Assembly: GCA_002387845.1 (NCBI GenBank)
Contig: DGLB01000043.1
Location: forward strand, 1 to 64,000
Source of the DNA: Stenotrophomonas maltophilia
Lineage (GTDB): Bacteria > Pseudomonadota > Gammaproteobacteria > Xanthomonadales > Xanthomonadaceae
Direction of reading: 5' to 3'
DNA length: 64,000 bases
The position numbers and the translations under genes are program-made. Position 1 is the first letter of the stretch. Every line of letters starts with the position of its first letter. Under the pieces are notes generated by a model. The model ran no database searches, was not told the DNA's origin, and worked only from the letters and a program-made list of their open reading frames with translations. This document shows positions 1 through 8,646 of this stretch, piece after piece.

Positions 1-21
1 CGCCTTCACCCATGGGGGCTC

Positions 22-44
22 GTAGAAAACATCCATGTTTTCTA
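22..44. repeat. GTAG-headed perfect hairpin (SMAG/REP-like)
   Basis: The arms TAGAAAACAT and ATGTTTTCTA are perfect 10-bp complements around a CC loop, and the element opens with GTAG. The layout matches the SMAG-type repeats elsewhere in the window, but the stem is AT-rich rather than GC-rich, so membership of that family is an inference. The rest of 1-248 holds a second repeat and the fadE terminator and no convincing gene. Confidence 0.55.
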
Positions 45-120
45 GGGTCCCGCAAACCCACCCCGGCACGCCCAAACACGGAAACCGATGACCGAGGGCT
101 GTTCGCCCAAAACCAACAGC

Positions 121-142
121 AGCCGGGCAAGCCCGGCTCTAC
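121..142 (-). repeat. SMAG-type repeat (GTAG + hairpin)
   Basis: Read on the minus strand this is GTAG followed by the hairpin AGCCGGGC-TT-GCCCGGCT. SMAG elements are small dispersed REP-like palindromes of Stenotrophomonas marked by a terminal GTAG. Confidence 0.75.
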
Positions 143-194
143 GCGGTGTCAGCAATTGCAGTTTTTCCAGCGATCTCAACGCGAAAGACGCGCC

Positions 195-225
195 CACAAA
201 AAACGGCGGACCGAAGTCCGCCGTT
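195..225 (-). terminator. Rho-independent terminator of fadE
   Basis: The 10-bp stem AACGGCGGAC/GTCCGCCGTT with a 4-base loop is followed on the minus strand by a run of Ts (the A run on the plus strand just before 204). It lies 24 bases past the fadE stop codon. Confidence 0.85.
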
Positions 226-248
226 CTCTTGAAACCCTCAACCGCGCA

Positions 249-2726
249 TCACGCCGCCTGCGACTGCGGGTCCTTGCCCTGGCGGTCGTAGTAGCTGGCC
301 GAGCGCAGTTCGTGCGGATCGAAATCGTCGACCGTGATCGTGTCCAGGGTCAGCGTGCGCAGCTCTTCCAGCAGCGTGCGTTCGTCCTGGGTGATCACCC
401 CTTCGGCCACCGCTTCGTCCAGCTGCGAGGCGAAGTCCAGGGCTTCGATGCCCTTGGTCTTCAGTGCCTTCAGGAACTTCCGCTCCACCGGCTCGGCCAT
501 GATCGCCTTCGCCAGGTAGCTGTTGATGCGGCCGCCCGGGTTGTTCTCGCACGGGGTCAGGAACACACCGCTGGCCAGACGGTCGCGGGCTTCGCCCGGG
601 GCCATCAGCAGCGCGGCCACGCGACGGCTCAGGCGGTCGCCCGGAGCCTCGGCACGGCGGCCGAACGGGAAGATCAGTGCCCACATCAGCCAGCCGATCG
701 GACGGATCGGGAAGTTGCGCAGCGCTGCCGACAGCGACTCCTCGATCTTGTGCACGCTGTCATGGAACGCCCACGCCAGCAGCGGCTGGTCGGCGCTCGG
801 CGCGCCTTCGTCGTGGTAACGCTTGAGCATCGCGCTGGTCATGTAGATGTGGCTCAGCACATCGCCCAGGCGGCCGGACAGCGATTCCTTGAACTTCAGC
901 TTGCCGCCCAGCGTCATCATCGAGATGTCGGCCATCAGCGCCAGGTTGGCCGAGTAGCGGTCCAGCTTGCGGAAGTAGCGGCGCGTGTAGGCGTCGCCCG
1001 GGGCCGCACCGAAGCGTGCGCCGGTCAGGCCGAACCAGAACGAACGCACCGCGTTGGAAATACCGAAGCGGATGTGCCCGAACAGGCTGCGGTCGAAGGC
1101 CTGCAGGCCGGCACGGGTGTCCGGATCCTGCGCTGCCTTCATTTCCTGCAGCACCCACGGGTGGCAGAGGATCGCACCCTGACCGAAGATCAGCAGGCTG
1201 CGGGTCATGATGTTGGCACCTTCCACGGTGATCGCGATCGGCGCGGCCTGCCAGCTGCGGCCGGCGAAGTTGCGCGGCCCCAGGATGATGCCCTTGCCGC
1301 CGATCACGTCCATCACGTCCGAGATCACTTCACGGCTCATGTTGGTGCAGTGGTACTTGGCGATCGCCGACGGCACCGACGGCACGTCGCCACGGTCCAC
1401 CGCCGCCGCCGTGGCCTGCGACAGCGCGCTGATCTTGTAGGCCTTGCCGCCAATGCGGGCCAGCGCCTCTTCCACGCCTTCGAAACGGCCGACCGACAGG
1501 CCGAACTGCTTGCGGATGCGCGCGTAGGCACCGGTCACCACCGCACCGGCCTTGGCACCGCCGCTGGCGGTGGAGGGCAGGGTGATCGAGCGGCCGACGG
1601 CCAGACATTCGTTGAGCATGTTCCAGCCCTTGCCGGCCATCTCCGCGCCGCCGATCAGCTGGGTCAACGGAATGAAGATGTCCTTGCCGCGGATCGGGCC
1701 ATTCTGGAAGGTCGAGTTCAGCGGGAAGTGGCGACGGCCGATTTCCACGCCGGCGGTATCACGCGGCAGCAGGCCCAGGGTGATGCCGATGTCGCGGGTG
1801 TCGCCGATCAGGCCGTCCGGGTCGTACATGCGGAAGGCCATGCCGATCAGGGTCGCGACCGGGGCCAGGGTGATGTAGCGCTTGTCGAAGGTCAGCTTGA
1901 CGCCCAGCACCTGTTCGCCGTTCCACTCGCCCTTGCAGACGATGCCGTAGTCGGGGATCGAGGTGGCATCCGAGCCGGCGAACGGGCCGGTCAGGCCGAA
2001 GCAGGGTACTTCACGGCCATCGGCCAGGCGCGGCAGGTACTGGTCCTTCTGCGCCTGGGTGCCGTAATGCACCAGCAGTTCGCCCGGGCCCAGCGAGTTC
2101 GGCACGCCGACCGTGGAGCTGACCACGCTGGAGACCGAGGCCAGCTTCTGGATCACCTTGTGGTGCGCCAGCGCGCTGAAGCCCAGGCCGCCGTACTCCT
2201 TCGGAATGATCATGCCGAAGAACTTGTTCTTCTTGATGTAGCTCCACAGCTCCGGCGGCAGGTCGGCGTGGACATGGGTGATTTCCCAGTCGTTGACCAT
2301 CTTGCACAGTTCTTCCACCGGGCCATCCAGGAAGGCCTGTTCTTCAGCGGTGAGCTGCGGCTTGGGGTAGTTGAGCAGCTTGTTCCAGTCCGGGTCGCCG
2401 GTGAACAGCTCGCCTTCGAAACCCACCGAACCGGTTTCCAGTGCGATGCGTTCGGTCTGCGACAGCGGCGGCAGCACCTTGCGGAAGACCTTCATCATCG
2501 GCCCGGTCAGCAGCGGCTTGCGGATGAACGGCAGCAGCAGCGGCACGGCGATGACGGCGACGATCGCCGCAGCCACGATCGTGGCGGTCTGATTGACGTA
2601 CGGAATGAACCAGCACGCCGCCAGCAGCACCAGGCTGAGGAGCGTCCAGGTGATCAGGCGCATCCGGTGGTAGGCGACGAACGCGCCTGCCAGCAGGATC
2701 GCAAGGAAGGGAATGACAAAGCTCAT
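249..2726 (-). CDS. fadE: Acyl-CoA dehydrogenase FadE
   Basis: This 825-residue protein catalyses the first step of fatty-acid beta-oxidation, oxidising acyl-CoA to trans-2-enoyl-CoA with FAD. Length matches FadE of E. coli (about 814). The first 65 residues hold hydrophobic segments, consistent with an inner-membrane anchor. The central acyl-CoA dehydrogenase core includes the FGLTGPFAGSDA substrate/FAD-binding stretch around residues 245-256 and TVEGANIMTRS around 495, followed by the FadE-specific C-terminal domain. Its start overlaps the hydrolase stop by four bases (ATGA), so the two genes are translationally coupled. Probable control is by the divergent TetR regulator, inferred from the palindromes over the shared promoter. 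A strong terminator follows the stop codon. Confidence 0.95.
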   Translation of the reverse strand: MSFVIPFLAILLAGAFVAYHRMRLITWTLLSLVLLAACWFIPYVNQTATIVAAAIVAVIAVPLLLPFIRKPLLTGPMMKVFRKVLPPLSQTERIALETGSVGFEGELFTGDPDWNKLLNYPKPQLTAEEQAFLDGPVEELCKMVNDWEITHVHADLPPELWSYIKKNKFFGMIIPKEYGGLGFSALAHHKVIQKLASVSSVVSSTVGVPNSLGPGELLVHYGTQAQKDQYLPRLADGREVPCFGLTGPFAGSDATSIPDYGIVCKGEWNGEQVLGVKLTFDKRYITLAPVATLIGMAFRMYDPDGLIGDTRDIGITLGLLPRDTAGVEIGRRHFPLNSTFQNGPIRGKDIFIPLTQLIGGAEMAGKGWNMLNECLAVGRSITLPSTASGGAKAGAVVTGAYARIRKQFGLSVGRFEGVEEALARIGGKAYKISALSQATAAAVDRGDVPSVPSAIAKYHCTNMSREVISDVMDVIGGKGIILGPRNFAGRSWQAAPIAITVEGANIMTRSLLIFGQGAILCHPWVLQEMKAAQDPDTRAGLQAFDRSLFGHIRFGISNAVRSFWFGLTGARFGAAPGDAYTRRYFRKLDRYSANLALMADISMMTLGGKLKFKESLSGRLGDVLSHIYMTSAMLKRYHDEGAPSADQPLLAWAFHDSVHKIEESLSAALRNFPIRPIGWLMWALIFPFGRRAEAPGDRLSRRVAALLMAPGEARDRLASGVFLTPCENNPGGRINSYLAKAIMAEPVERKFLKALKTKGIEALDFASQLDEAVAEGVITQDERTLLEELRTLTLDTITVDDFDPHELRSASYYDRQGKDPQSQAA

Positions 2727-3643
2727 GAGCGTGCTCCGGTGACGTGCTCGGTTGCGACGGACAGTGCGACGGCGGAAGCCGAGGGCAACACGTCCAGATA
2801 GTCCAACACAGTGGCGGTAAAGGCGTTGTTGTCATCGCCGGCGACCATGTGGGTGGCCTCCGGCAACTGTACATGGCGCGCATGCGGCACCAAGGCCAGG
2901 AATTCGGCCACCGTCTGCGGGGTGACCAGGTTGCTGCGCCCGCCGCTGACCAGCAGCACCGGGCATTTCACCTGCCGCGCCGCTTCGGCGAGCGCGTCCT
3001 GGTGCTGTTCGCTGTCACGCGCCAGTTCGGCGACCAGGCGCGGGTCCCAATGCCAGCGCCAGCGGCCGTGGCCGTCTTCGCGCAGCAGCGCGCGCAGCGC
3101 GCTGTCGGACTTGCGTGGGCGGTGCGGCATGTAGGCAGAGATCACGTCGGCGGCCTGCGCCAGTGACTCGAAACCGTGCGGATGCGCGGTCATGAAGGCC
3201 AGAATGCGCTCCACGCCGGCGGTATCCCAGCGCGGCGTGATATCCACCAACACCATCGCGGAGAACAGCCCGGGCCAGCGCGCTTCGGCCAGCAGCCCGA
3301 ACAGCCCGCCCATCGAGGCGGCGACCAGGATCGGCGGCTGCGGCTGCTCGCCGGCCAGCACGATCAGGTCATCAGCGAACTGTTCACCGTGATAGGGCAG
3401 GGTGTCGGCATTCCAGTCCGAGTCACCATGACCCCGCGCGTCGTAGGCCAGGGTCTGGTAGCCAGCAGCCACCAGCGCCTGCGCGGTGGCCGTCCAGGCA
3501 TGCCGGGTCTGGCCGAAACCATGTGCGAACAGCACCGTGCCGCGACGGCCGGGCCCGGATTGGCTGACTCCCAGAACACCGTCGTGCGCAGCGGTGACGC
3601 GCGCATCGGTGAAGTCGGTTGATGTAGTGACGGGCGTTACCAT
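2723..3643 (-). CDS. Alpha/beta hydrolase, first gene of the fadE operon
   Basis: This is a 306-residue alpha/beta-hydrolase-fold protein. An HGFGQ oxyanion-type motif follows the first strand, the nucleophile elbow is AASMGG (Ser-Met-Gly-Gly), and the C-terminal part supplies an acidic residue and a histidine near EATHM. The substrate is unknown. Placement upstream of and overlapping fadE suggests an acyl ester or acyl-thioester, which is inference. I chose the ATG at 3643. An in-frame extension upstream would run through the promoter and both palindromes and would add 36 non-family residues. A -35/-10 pair ends seven bases before this ATG, so the transcript may be leaderless. Confidence 0.8.
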   Translation of the reverse strand: MVTPVTTSTDFTDARVTAAHDGVLGVSQSGPGRRGTVLFAHGFGQTRHAWTATAQALVAAGYQTLAYDARGHGDSDWNADTLPYHGEQFADDLIVLAGEQPQPPILVAASMGGLFGLLAEARWPGLFSAMVLVDITPRWDTAGVERILAFMTAHPHGFESLAQAADVISAYMPHRPRKSDSALRALLREDGHGRWRWHWDPRLVAELARDSEQHQDALAEAARQVKCPVLLVSGGRSNLVTPQTVAEFLALVPHARHVQLPEATHMVAGDDNNAFTATVLDYLDVLPSASAVALSVATEHVTGARS

Positions 3644-3657
3644 ACTCGCTAGTATGG
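3640..3657. promoter_or_regulatory. 18-bp palindromic operator, proximal copy
   Basis: CCATACTCGCTAGTATGG has perfect 7-bp arms. It covers the proposed -10 box and the start codon of the hydrolase gene. It shares C.ATAC....GTATGG with the copy at 3676-3693, which makes it a likely binding site for the TetR regulator encoded divergently. Confidence 0.7.
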
Positions 3658-3678
3658 ACCTGCCGTCGGGCAAGTCAA
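3651..3678 (-). promoter_or_regulatory. Promoter of hydrolase-fadE operon
   Basis: On the minus strand TTGACT (3678-3673) is followed after 16 bases by CATACT (3656-3651). The ATG begins seven bases after the -10 box, so transcription should start at or next to the A of the start codon. The match is by eye and has not been tested experimentally. Confidence 0.55.
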
Positions 3679-3693
3679 TACCTTGCGGTATGG
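3676..3693. promoter_or_regulatory. 18-bp palindromic operator, distal copy
   Basis: CAATACCTTGCGGTATGG has the perfect inner arms ATACC/GGTAT. It is the same length and register as the copy at 3640-3657, 36 bp away centre to centre, and abuts the -35 box. A further GTATGG half-site lies at 3768-3773, just before the TetR gene, which suggests autoregulation. Confidence 0.65.
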
Positions 3694-3786
3694 TTGTCGT
3701 GAAAGCCCGCCCCATCGGCGTCTTCGCGGTGATTCGATCCGTCAATTCCACACAAACCGACCTCGGCGTATGGTTAAATCATCAGC

Positions 3787-4389
3787 ATGAATGAACCTGA
3801 AGCTTCCGCCGGCGAGCCCCGTGCCGGCCGCAACAGCCGCCTGAGTGCGGAGGACTGGGCCCAGGCGGCTCTGGATCTGATCGCTGAACAAGGCGTGGGC
3901 GCGGTGGCGGTGGAGCCGCTGGCCCGGCGCCTGGGGGTGACCAAGGGCAGTTTCTACTGGCATTTCCCGTCGCGTGATGCATTGCTGCAGGCGGCACTGG
4001 AGCGCTGGGAGCTGTTCGAGCAGGAACAGGTGTTCGGCAGCCTGGAAGACGTCCCGGATCCGCGCGCGCGCCTGCGCCAGCTGTTCCAGGTGGTGGCGCA
4101 TGAAGTGCAGCCGCACATCATCTACAGCGAACTTCTCAAAGCATTGGATCACCCGATGGTGCGTCCGGTGATCGACCGTGTGTCGCACCGTCGTCTTGAG
4201 TATCTGGTGGCCTCGTTCCGCCAGGCCGGCCTGAGCCGTACCGATGCGCAGCACCGCGCGCGCCTGGCTTACGCGGCGTATGTCGGCTTCCTGCAGCTGT
4301 CGCTGCAGCTGCAGCAGCCCAAGCAGGCGCGCGAGGACTTCGAGGCATATGTGGAGCACGTGATCGAGACGTTGATCCCGATCGGGTGA
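3787..4389 (+). CDS. TetR/AcrR family transcriptional regulator
   Basis: This 200-residue one-domain regulator has an N-terminal TetR DNA-binding helix-turn-helix at about residues 20-66 (the ARRLGVTKGSFYWHF signature) and an all-helical ligand/dimer domain after it. It is divergent from the hydrolase-fadE operon, and the 143-bp spacer carries two near-identical 18-bp palindromes. The simplest reading is a repressor that releases fadE in response to an acyl-CoA or fatty acid, the role PsrA-type TetR proteins play in Pseudomonas. The ligand is not visible in the sequence. A strong terminator follows. Confidence 0.9.
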   Translation: MNEPEASAGEPRAGRNSRLSAEDWAQAALDLIAEQGVGAVAVEPLARRLGVTKGSFYWHFPSRDALLQAALERWELFEQEQVFGSLEDVPDPRARLRQLFQVVAHEVQPHIIYSELLKALDHPMVRPVIDRVSHRRLEYLVASFRQAGLSRTDAQHRARLAYAAYVGFLQLSLQLQQPKQAREDFEAYVEHVIETLIPIG

Positions 4390-4407
4390 TTGCGGGCACA
4401 AGGTAGG

Positions 4408-4435
4408 AAAAAGGCCGCGGAAACGCGGCCTTTTT
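4408..4435 (+). terminator. Rho-independent terminator after TetR gene
   Basis: The GC stem GGCCGCG/CGCGGCC with a GAAA loop is flanked by five As and five Ts, so it can work in both directions. It starts 19 bases past the TetR stop codon. Confidence 0.9.
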
Positions 4436-4472
4436 CGTGCCTGCGGGCCAGGTCCACCATCGCATCGGGCAC

Positions 4473-4502
4473 AAAAAACAACGGCCCCTTGCGGGGCCGT
4501 TG
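4473..4502 (-). terminator. Rho-independent terminator of the TonB receptor gene
   Basis: The stem CAACGGCCCC/GGGGCCGTTG around a TTGC loop is followed on the minus strand by six Ts. It lies about 30 bases after the receptor stop codon. Confidence 0.9.
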
Positions 4503-4530
4503 CTGCATCAGGTGCTGATCAGTGGATCGA

Positions 4531-7302
4531 TCAGAACTTCTGCTTGTACTGCATGTACATGTAACGGCCCGGCAGGTCGTACTGCGGGTCGAACATGTTG
4601 TACGACACCTGGTAGGAGACCGGCGGATCCTTGTCCCACACGTTGTTCAGACCCAGGATGACGGTGCCGTTCCACGGGGTGTTGTAGCGGAACTGGACGT
4701 CATGATAGGTCGTCGCGCCGATGTGGTTGGTGCCATTGGCACCGTCGGAGCAGTAGCCGAACACATCTTCATCCTGCACCGGATCGAACGGGCAGTCTTC
4801 GGTCATGCCGGACTTGTAGCGGATGCCGTAATTCACGCCGAAGTCGCCGTAGCTCCAATCGACGTAGGCATTGCCGCGGACACGCCAGTACGGATCCTGA
4901 TCCAGGTAGTTGCCCTGACGGCCGTCAACCGGGGAGTCGTCGGTAGCCTTGGTTTCCCACTTGCTCAGGTAGGTCGCGTCGACGCTGAAGGTGAACTGGC
5001 CGAAGCTGGTTTCCGGCAGACGGTACTGCAGGCCCAGATCCCAACCTTCAACGTTGTACGAGGCCAGGTTCTGCAGCGGCATGCGCACGTCGACGATGGT
5101 GCCGTTCTGCGTCGCGGTGCCGTAGGCGAAGTCGCGGGTGATCAGGCCACAGTAGGTGTCCCGCTGCTGCTGGGTGCCGCCGTAGCAGTACGACATGATG
5201 TCGTTGATCGCCGGACGGGTGATGGCGTTTTCGATTTCGATCTGCCACCAGTCCAGGGTCACGTTCAGGCCGGTCACGAAGCTCGGGCTCCACACCAGGC
5301 CCAGCGTCTTGCTGGTCGAGGTTTCCGGCTGCAGCTGGTCGTTGGAGGTCCAGGTGAACGCTTCCGGGGTCTGCTTGTTGGCACCGCTGCCGGCACCCGG
5401 CTGCACGAAGCCAGCCGGAACGCCTTCGTCGGCACACTGGGCAGCCACGGCACCTACGCGCAGGCCATTGGCCGACGAGCAGGGGTCAGCATAGGTTTCG
5501 AACGAGTCGGCATCACCGGCGAACATGTCGTTGATGCTCGGAGCGCGGAAGCCCTCCGACCAGTTACCACGCACCATCAGATCGTCGATCGGCTTCCAGC
5601 GGAAACCAAACTTGTTGTTGGTGGTGTTGCCGAAGTTGCTGTACTTCGAGTAACGCGTTGCGGCGCTGAAGTCGAGCAGCTTGGCACCCGGCAGATCAGC
5701 CAGGACCGGAATCGACAGTTCCAGGTAGAACTCGTCCAGATCGTAGGAGCCCTTGGTCGGCTTGGCCCCGTTACCGGTGCTCAGGCCCGACGCGATGAAG
5801 GCGTCCGGATCGAACTGACCACTTTCCTTGCGGTACTCGTAACCCGCTGCGAAGGCCAGGTCGCCGGCCGGCAGCGGCACGATGGTGCCGGAGATGTTGG
5901 CGTAGTAGCCACGCGATTCCAGGGTCGAGGAGTCATGCGCGGTGAACGCGGTGTAATCGATCGCGGCCTGCGAGATCGAACCTTCGCCACCCAGCGGATT
6001 GACCGGCACGCAGCCCGGGATGATGGTGCCGGTGGGACCGGTGTTGGTGACGCAGACCGGAACGCCGTTTTCCAGACGCGACGGGCCGTAGGCCAGGGCC
6101 AGGTTGGACTTGTTGAACAGGCCGTAGGTCAGCACGTTCTCATCGGTCTTGTCGTAACGGTAGCCGACATCCCAGTCGAAGCTACGGTCGGCGAACTCGA
6201 AGAAGCCTTCGAAGCCGCCGTAGAAGTGCCAGTTCTTGACGTTCTGGTTGAACGAACGGCCGCCGGTTTCATTGAATCGGCGGTTGACGCCGGTCAGGTT
6301 GACGCCGTACGGGTTGTACATGCTCTGCGCGCTGAGCGTCTGGCCGGTCACCGGCATGGCGGCCAGCAGCTGCTCGGACTTGCGCTCGTTGTACAGCGCT
6401 TCGGTCTTGAACGTGATGTTGTCGGTCACGTTGTACGAACCGGTCGCGAACAGCGAGGTGCGTTCCTGCGGGGTCAGCAGGTAGTTGTCCGGCGAGGTGT
6501 TGTAGCCGTGCACGTTGCCGTCGAACACGGTTTCCACGCCATTGATGATGACGTAACGGGTGCCGTTGCGGATATACGAGCCCGGGATGCCGGTGGTGCT
6601 CTGGCCACCGAAGAACGGCGGGCCACCGGCGGAAATCGCACGGTCGCCAGCCATCACCTCGCCTTCCTTGACGTAGGAAGCGCCCAGCATCAGCGAGGCC
6701 TTGTCGGTGGTGGTGCCCAGGGTGAAGTCATAGGCTTCGCGCTCGCCGTCGCCGGCGCTGTACTGGCCCTTGTAGACATTGGCTTCAGCACCGTCGAAGT
6801 TGCTCTTCAGGACGATGTTGACCACGCCGGCGATGGCGTCGGAACCGTAGATGGTCGAAGCGCCGTCCTTCAGGATGTCGATGCGCTCGACCATGGCGGT
6901 CGGGATGGTGTTCAGGTCGACGCTGCCGGTGATGCCGGTGGTCCAACGGCGGCCGTTGACCAGCACCAGGGTACGCTGGCTGCCGAGGTTGCGCAGGCTG
7001 ATGCCGGAGGTGCCGTCACCGCCGTTGTTGAAGGTACGGTTCAGGGCCGAGCCGCTGGCCGAGATGCGCTGCAGGATGTCGGCGACCGAGGTCACGCCCT
7101 GCTTGTCGATGTCCGCGCGGGTCAGGCTCAGCACCGGCTGCGAGGTTTCGATGTCGGTGCTCTTGATGCGCGAACCGGTAACCGAGATGCGATCCAGGTT
7201 GGTCGTCTCGGCGGCTTCCTGAGCCTGGGCGGCGCCCATGCCCGCGCCGACGACCAGAGCCGCCAGCACTGCATCACGCAGCTTGTTGGACTTAAAGTTC
7301 AT
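4531..7302 (-). CDS. TonB-dependent outer-membrane receptor
   Basis: This 923-residue protein imports an unknown ligand across the outer membrane using TonB energy. It has a signal peptide ending near AQAQE (residue 28), then a TonB-box-like LDRISVTGS, a plug domain at about 45-170 (LVLVNGRRW, DILKDGASTIYGSDAIAGVVNIV), and a 22-strand barrel ending in aromatic Phe (YMQYKQKF). The start at 7302 is set by the Shine-Dalgarno GGAGAG and by the signal peptide. An upstream in-frame extension has neither. It is transcribed alone between two terminators. The class (plug with GSRI and NNGGDGTSGISLR) is common in xanthomonads and many members transport plant carbohydrates or peptides. No neighbour reveals the substrate. 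Confidence 0.92.
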   Translation of the reverse strand: MNFKSNKLRDAVLAALVVGAGMGAAQAQEAAETTNLDRISVTGSRIKSTDIETSQPVLSLTRADIDKQGVTSVADILQRISASGSALNRTFNNGGDGTSGISLRNLGSQRTLVLVNGRRWTTGITGSVDLNTIPTAMVERIDILKDGASTIYGSDAIAGVVNIVLKSNFDGAEANVYKGQYSAGDGEREAYDFTLGTTTDKASLMLGASYVKEGEVMAGDRAISAGGPPFFGGQSTTGIPGSYIRNGTRYVIINGVETVFDGNVHGYNTSPDNYLLTPQERTSLFATGSYNVTDNITFKTEALYNERKSEQLLAAMPVTGQTLSAQSMYNPYGVNLTGVNRRFNETGGRSFNQNVKNWHFYGGFEGFFEFADRSFDWDVGYRYDKTDENVLTYGLFNKSNLALAYGPSRLENGVPVCVTNTGPTGTIIPGCVPVNPLGGEGSISQAAIDYTAFTAHDSSTLESRGYYANISGTIVPLPAGDLAFAAGYEYRKESGQFDPDAFIASGLSTGNGAKPTKGSYDLDEFYLELSIPVLADLPGAKLLDFSAATRYSKYSNFGNTTNNKFGFRWKPIDDLMVRGNWSEGFRAPSINDMFAGDADSFETYADPCSSANGLRVGAVAAQCADEGVPAGFVQPGAGSGANKQTPEAFTWTSNDQLQPETSTSKTLGLVWSPSFVTGLNVTLDWWQIEIENAITRPAINDIMSYCYGGTQQQRDTYCGLITRDFAYGTATQNGTIVDVRMPLQNLASYNVEGWDLGLQYRLPETSFGQFTFSVDATYLSKWETKATDDSPVDGRQGNYLDQDPYWRVRGNAYVDWSYGDFGVNYGIRYKSGMTEDCPFDPVQDEDVFGYCSDGANGTNHIGATTYHDVQFRYNTPWNGTVILGLNNVWDKDPPVSYQVSYNMFDPQYDLPGRYMYMQYKQKF

Positions 7303-7592
7303 TGCTCTCTCTCTCCAAGGGAATCTTGGGTATTCACTGGGGTGTGTGCCCTGCGGCGGTGCCAAACGGAGCACCAAAGACCACAAGGCTGACTCGATAC
7401 TAACTCCCGCTTCGCAAGAATTAAAGTAGTGTTAATGAAGTCTGTGATCTGTGTGAAATTCGGCAAAGTCCTTGTGCATCAAGGCGTTTGAGCGTGCGCA
7501 CAGGCAAAGGTTAAAAAATCGTTATGAAAATAGTTGCGACTGATGTGTAACGGTTTGTATCCGTCAGGCAGTGACGTTCCGCCGGTGCAAAC
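7303..7592. other. Intergenic region upstream of the TonB receptor
   Basis: With the neighbouring terminator this is a 347-bp gap. It is clearly AT-richer than its surroundings from about 7390 to 7560, as expected for the receptor promoter and leader. I could not settle on one -35/-10 pair. A TGTGA half-site near 7442 lacks a good partner. No small gene with a ribosome site was seen. Confidence 0.6.
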
Positions 7593-7617
7593 AAAAAGCG
7601 CGCCGGAGGCGCGCTTT
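7593..7617 (-). terminator. Rho-independent terminator of the exported-protein gene
   Basis: AGCGCGCC/GGCGCGCT with a 3-base loop is preceded on the plus strand by AAAA and followed by TTT. On the minus strand the stem is followed by a T run, 33 bases after the stop codon at 7650. Confidence 0.85.
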
Positions 7618-7649
7618 CGATGTGATGCCTGGAGGGACCGGTTGGCCGG

Positions 7650-8513
7650 TCAGAGGTCCTGCTCGTAGCGAACGTAAGGCACGGTGCCTTCGTCATTGCT
7701 CTCGTTGCGCGGAGCGAACGGGTTCTTGCCACGGGTGATCACGTTTTCCGCACCCACCGTGAGCTGGCCGCTCCAGGGGGTACGCCAGGTCAGGCCCAGG
7801 CCCAGGCCTTCCCACTTGCCGGGCTGGCCGGGCACGTCGACCACCCGGCCGATGATGTTGCCGCTGAAGTTGCCGTAGCCTGCGCCAAGCGTGAGGCTCT
7901 TGCTGTCCCAGCGGTCGACCAGGGCAGGGGAGACGTCGGACAGCGGCACCAGGCGCGCCTTGGCGTAGGTGCCGCCGATCGAGACGAAGCCTTCGCGGCC
8001 GATGTTCTTCTGGCCGAACACCGTGAGGTCGTTCTGCTCGGCACGCAGTGCCGGCGACTTGTTCGGACCGGCCAGCCAGGCCGGCAGGGTGTCGCGACCG
8101 GTACCGGCCGTGATGCCCAGACGTCCGCCCGGGCGGTTGAACGCCGCGGTGCCGGTGACCCGGCGGCTGAGCGGGCTGTCATCGTCGTCATCGCCCAGGC
8201 TGGCCAGCATGCAGTGGCTGGCCAGGCTGCTCATGCTGGCCCCGCCGCCGCTGCTGTTGCACAGCAGGCCCAGCGAATCGCCCGACGACAAACCGAACGC
8301 CGCATCCAGTGAGCTGCGCCCAAAGTGCCAGCGCGCACCTGCGGCCTGTTCGCCGGTCGGTTCCAGGTACAACAGGGCCTCGACCTTGCCACTGCCCTTG
8401 TTCCACACCGGCAGCACCGTGCTGTCGGCACGCGCCTTGGACTGCGCATACGCGCCCGGGATCGCGGCGAGGGCGATCATCAGGGCCAGCGGTAGACGCA
8501 GGAGGGCACGCAT
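7650..8513 (-). CDS. Exported protein with a TonB-receptor-like C-terminal strand
   Basis: This 287-residue protein has a signal peptide ending near AYAQS (about residue 24) and no clear family. Features are an acidic run DDDDDS around residue 120, two cysteines (LLCNS, HCML) that could pair in the periplasm, and Gly/aromatic alternation typical of beta-strands. The last 50 residues (TPWSGQLTVGAENV, then PYVRYEQDL) align by eye with the end of the neighbouring TonB receptor (TPWNGTVILGLNNV, then MYMQYKQKF). It may therefore be a small outer-membrane barrel or a barrel fragment, although the final residue is Leu rather than Phe. I chose the ATG at 8513 because the signal peptide begins there. 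Confidence 0.75.
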   Translation of the reverse strand: MRALLRLPLALMIALAAIPGAYAQSKARADSTVLPVWNKGSGKVEALLYLEPTGEQAAGARWHFGRSSLDAAFGLSSGDSLGLLCNSSGGGASMSSLASHCMLASLGDDDDDSPLSRRVTGTAAFNRPGGRLGITAGTGRDTLPAWLAGPNKSPALRAEQNDLTVFGQKNIGREGFVSIGGTYAKARLVPLSDVSPALVDRWDSKSLTLGAGYGNFSGNIIGRVVDVPGQPGKWEGLGLGLTWRTPWSGQLTVGAENVITRGKNPFAPRNESNDEGTVPYVRYEQDL

Positions 8514-8646
8514 GGGACTTCTCAGACAGCAGGGGTGAGCACAAGTTCCCGACAAGGCGGGAACCTGATCCTAGGGTGTTTATGATTTCTTAACAAGTGT
8601 TCGCTGACAAGTCTTGGTTCTCCCCAGAACAAAACTCGCTCGGCCG

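Noticed and set aside
12..2801. Very long open frame antisense to fadE
   Set aside because: High-GC codon bias opens the opposite strand. Its composition is Arg/Gln/His-rich with no family, and the minus-strand product is a clear FadE.
4522..7392. 956-residue open frame opposite the TonB receptor
   Set aside because: It is a shadow of a well-supported receptor gene with signal peptide and ribosome site.
7435..7460. CRP/Clp-like site TGTGA upstream of the TonB receptor
   Set aside because: Only one half-site matches and the second half is poor.
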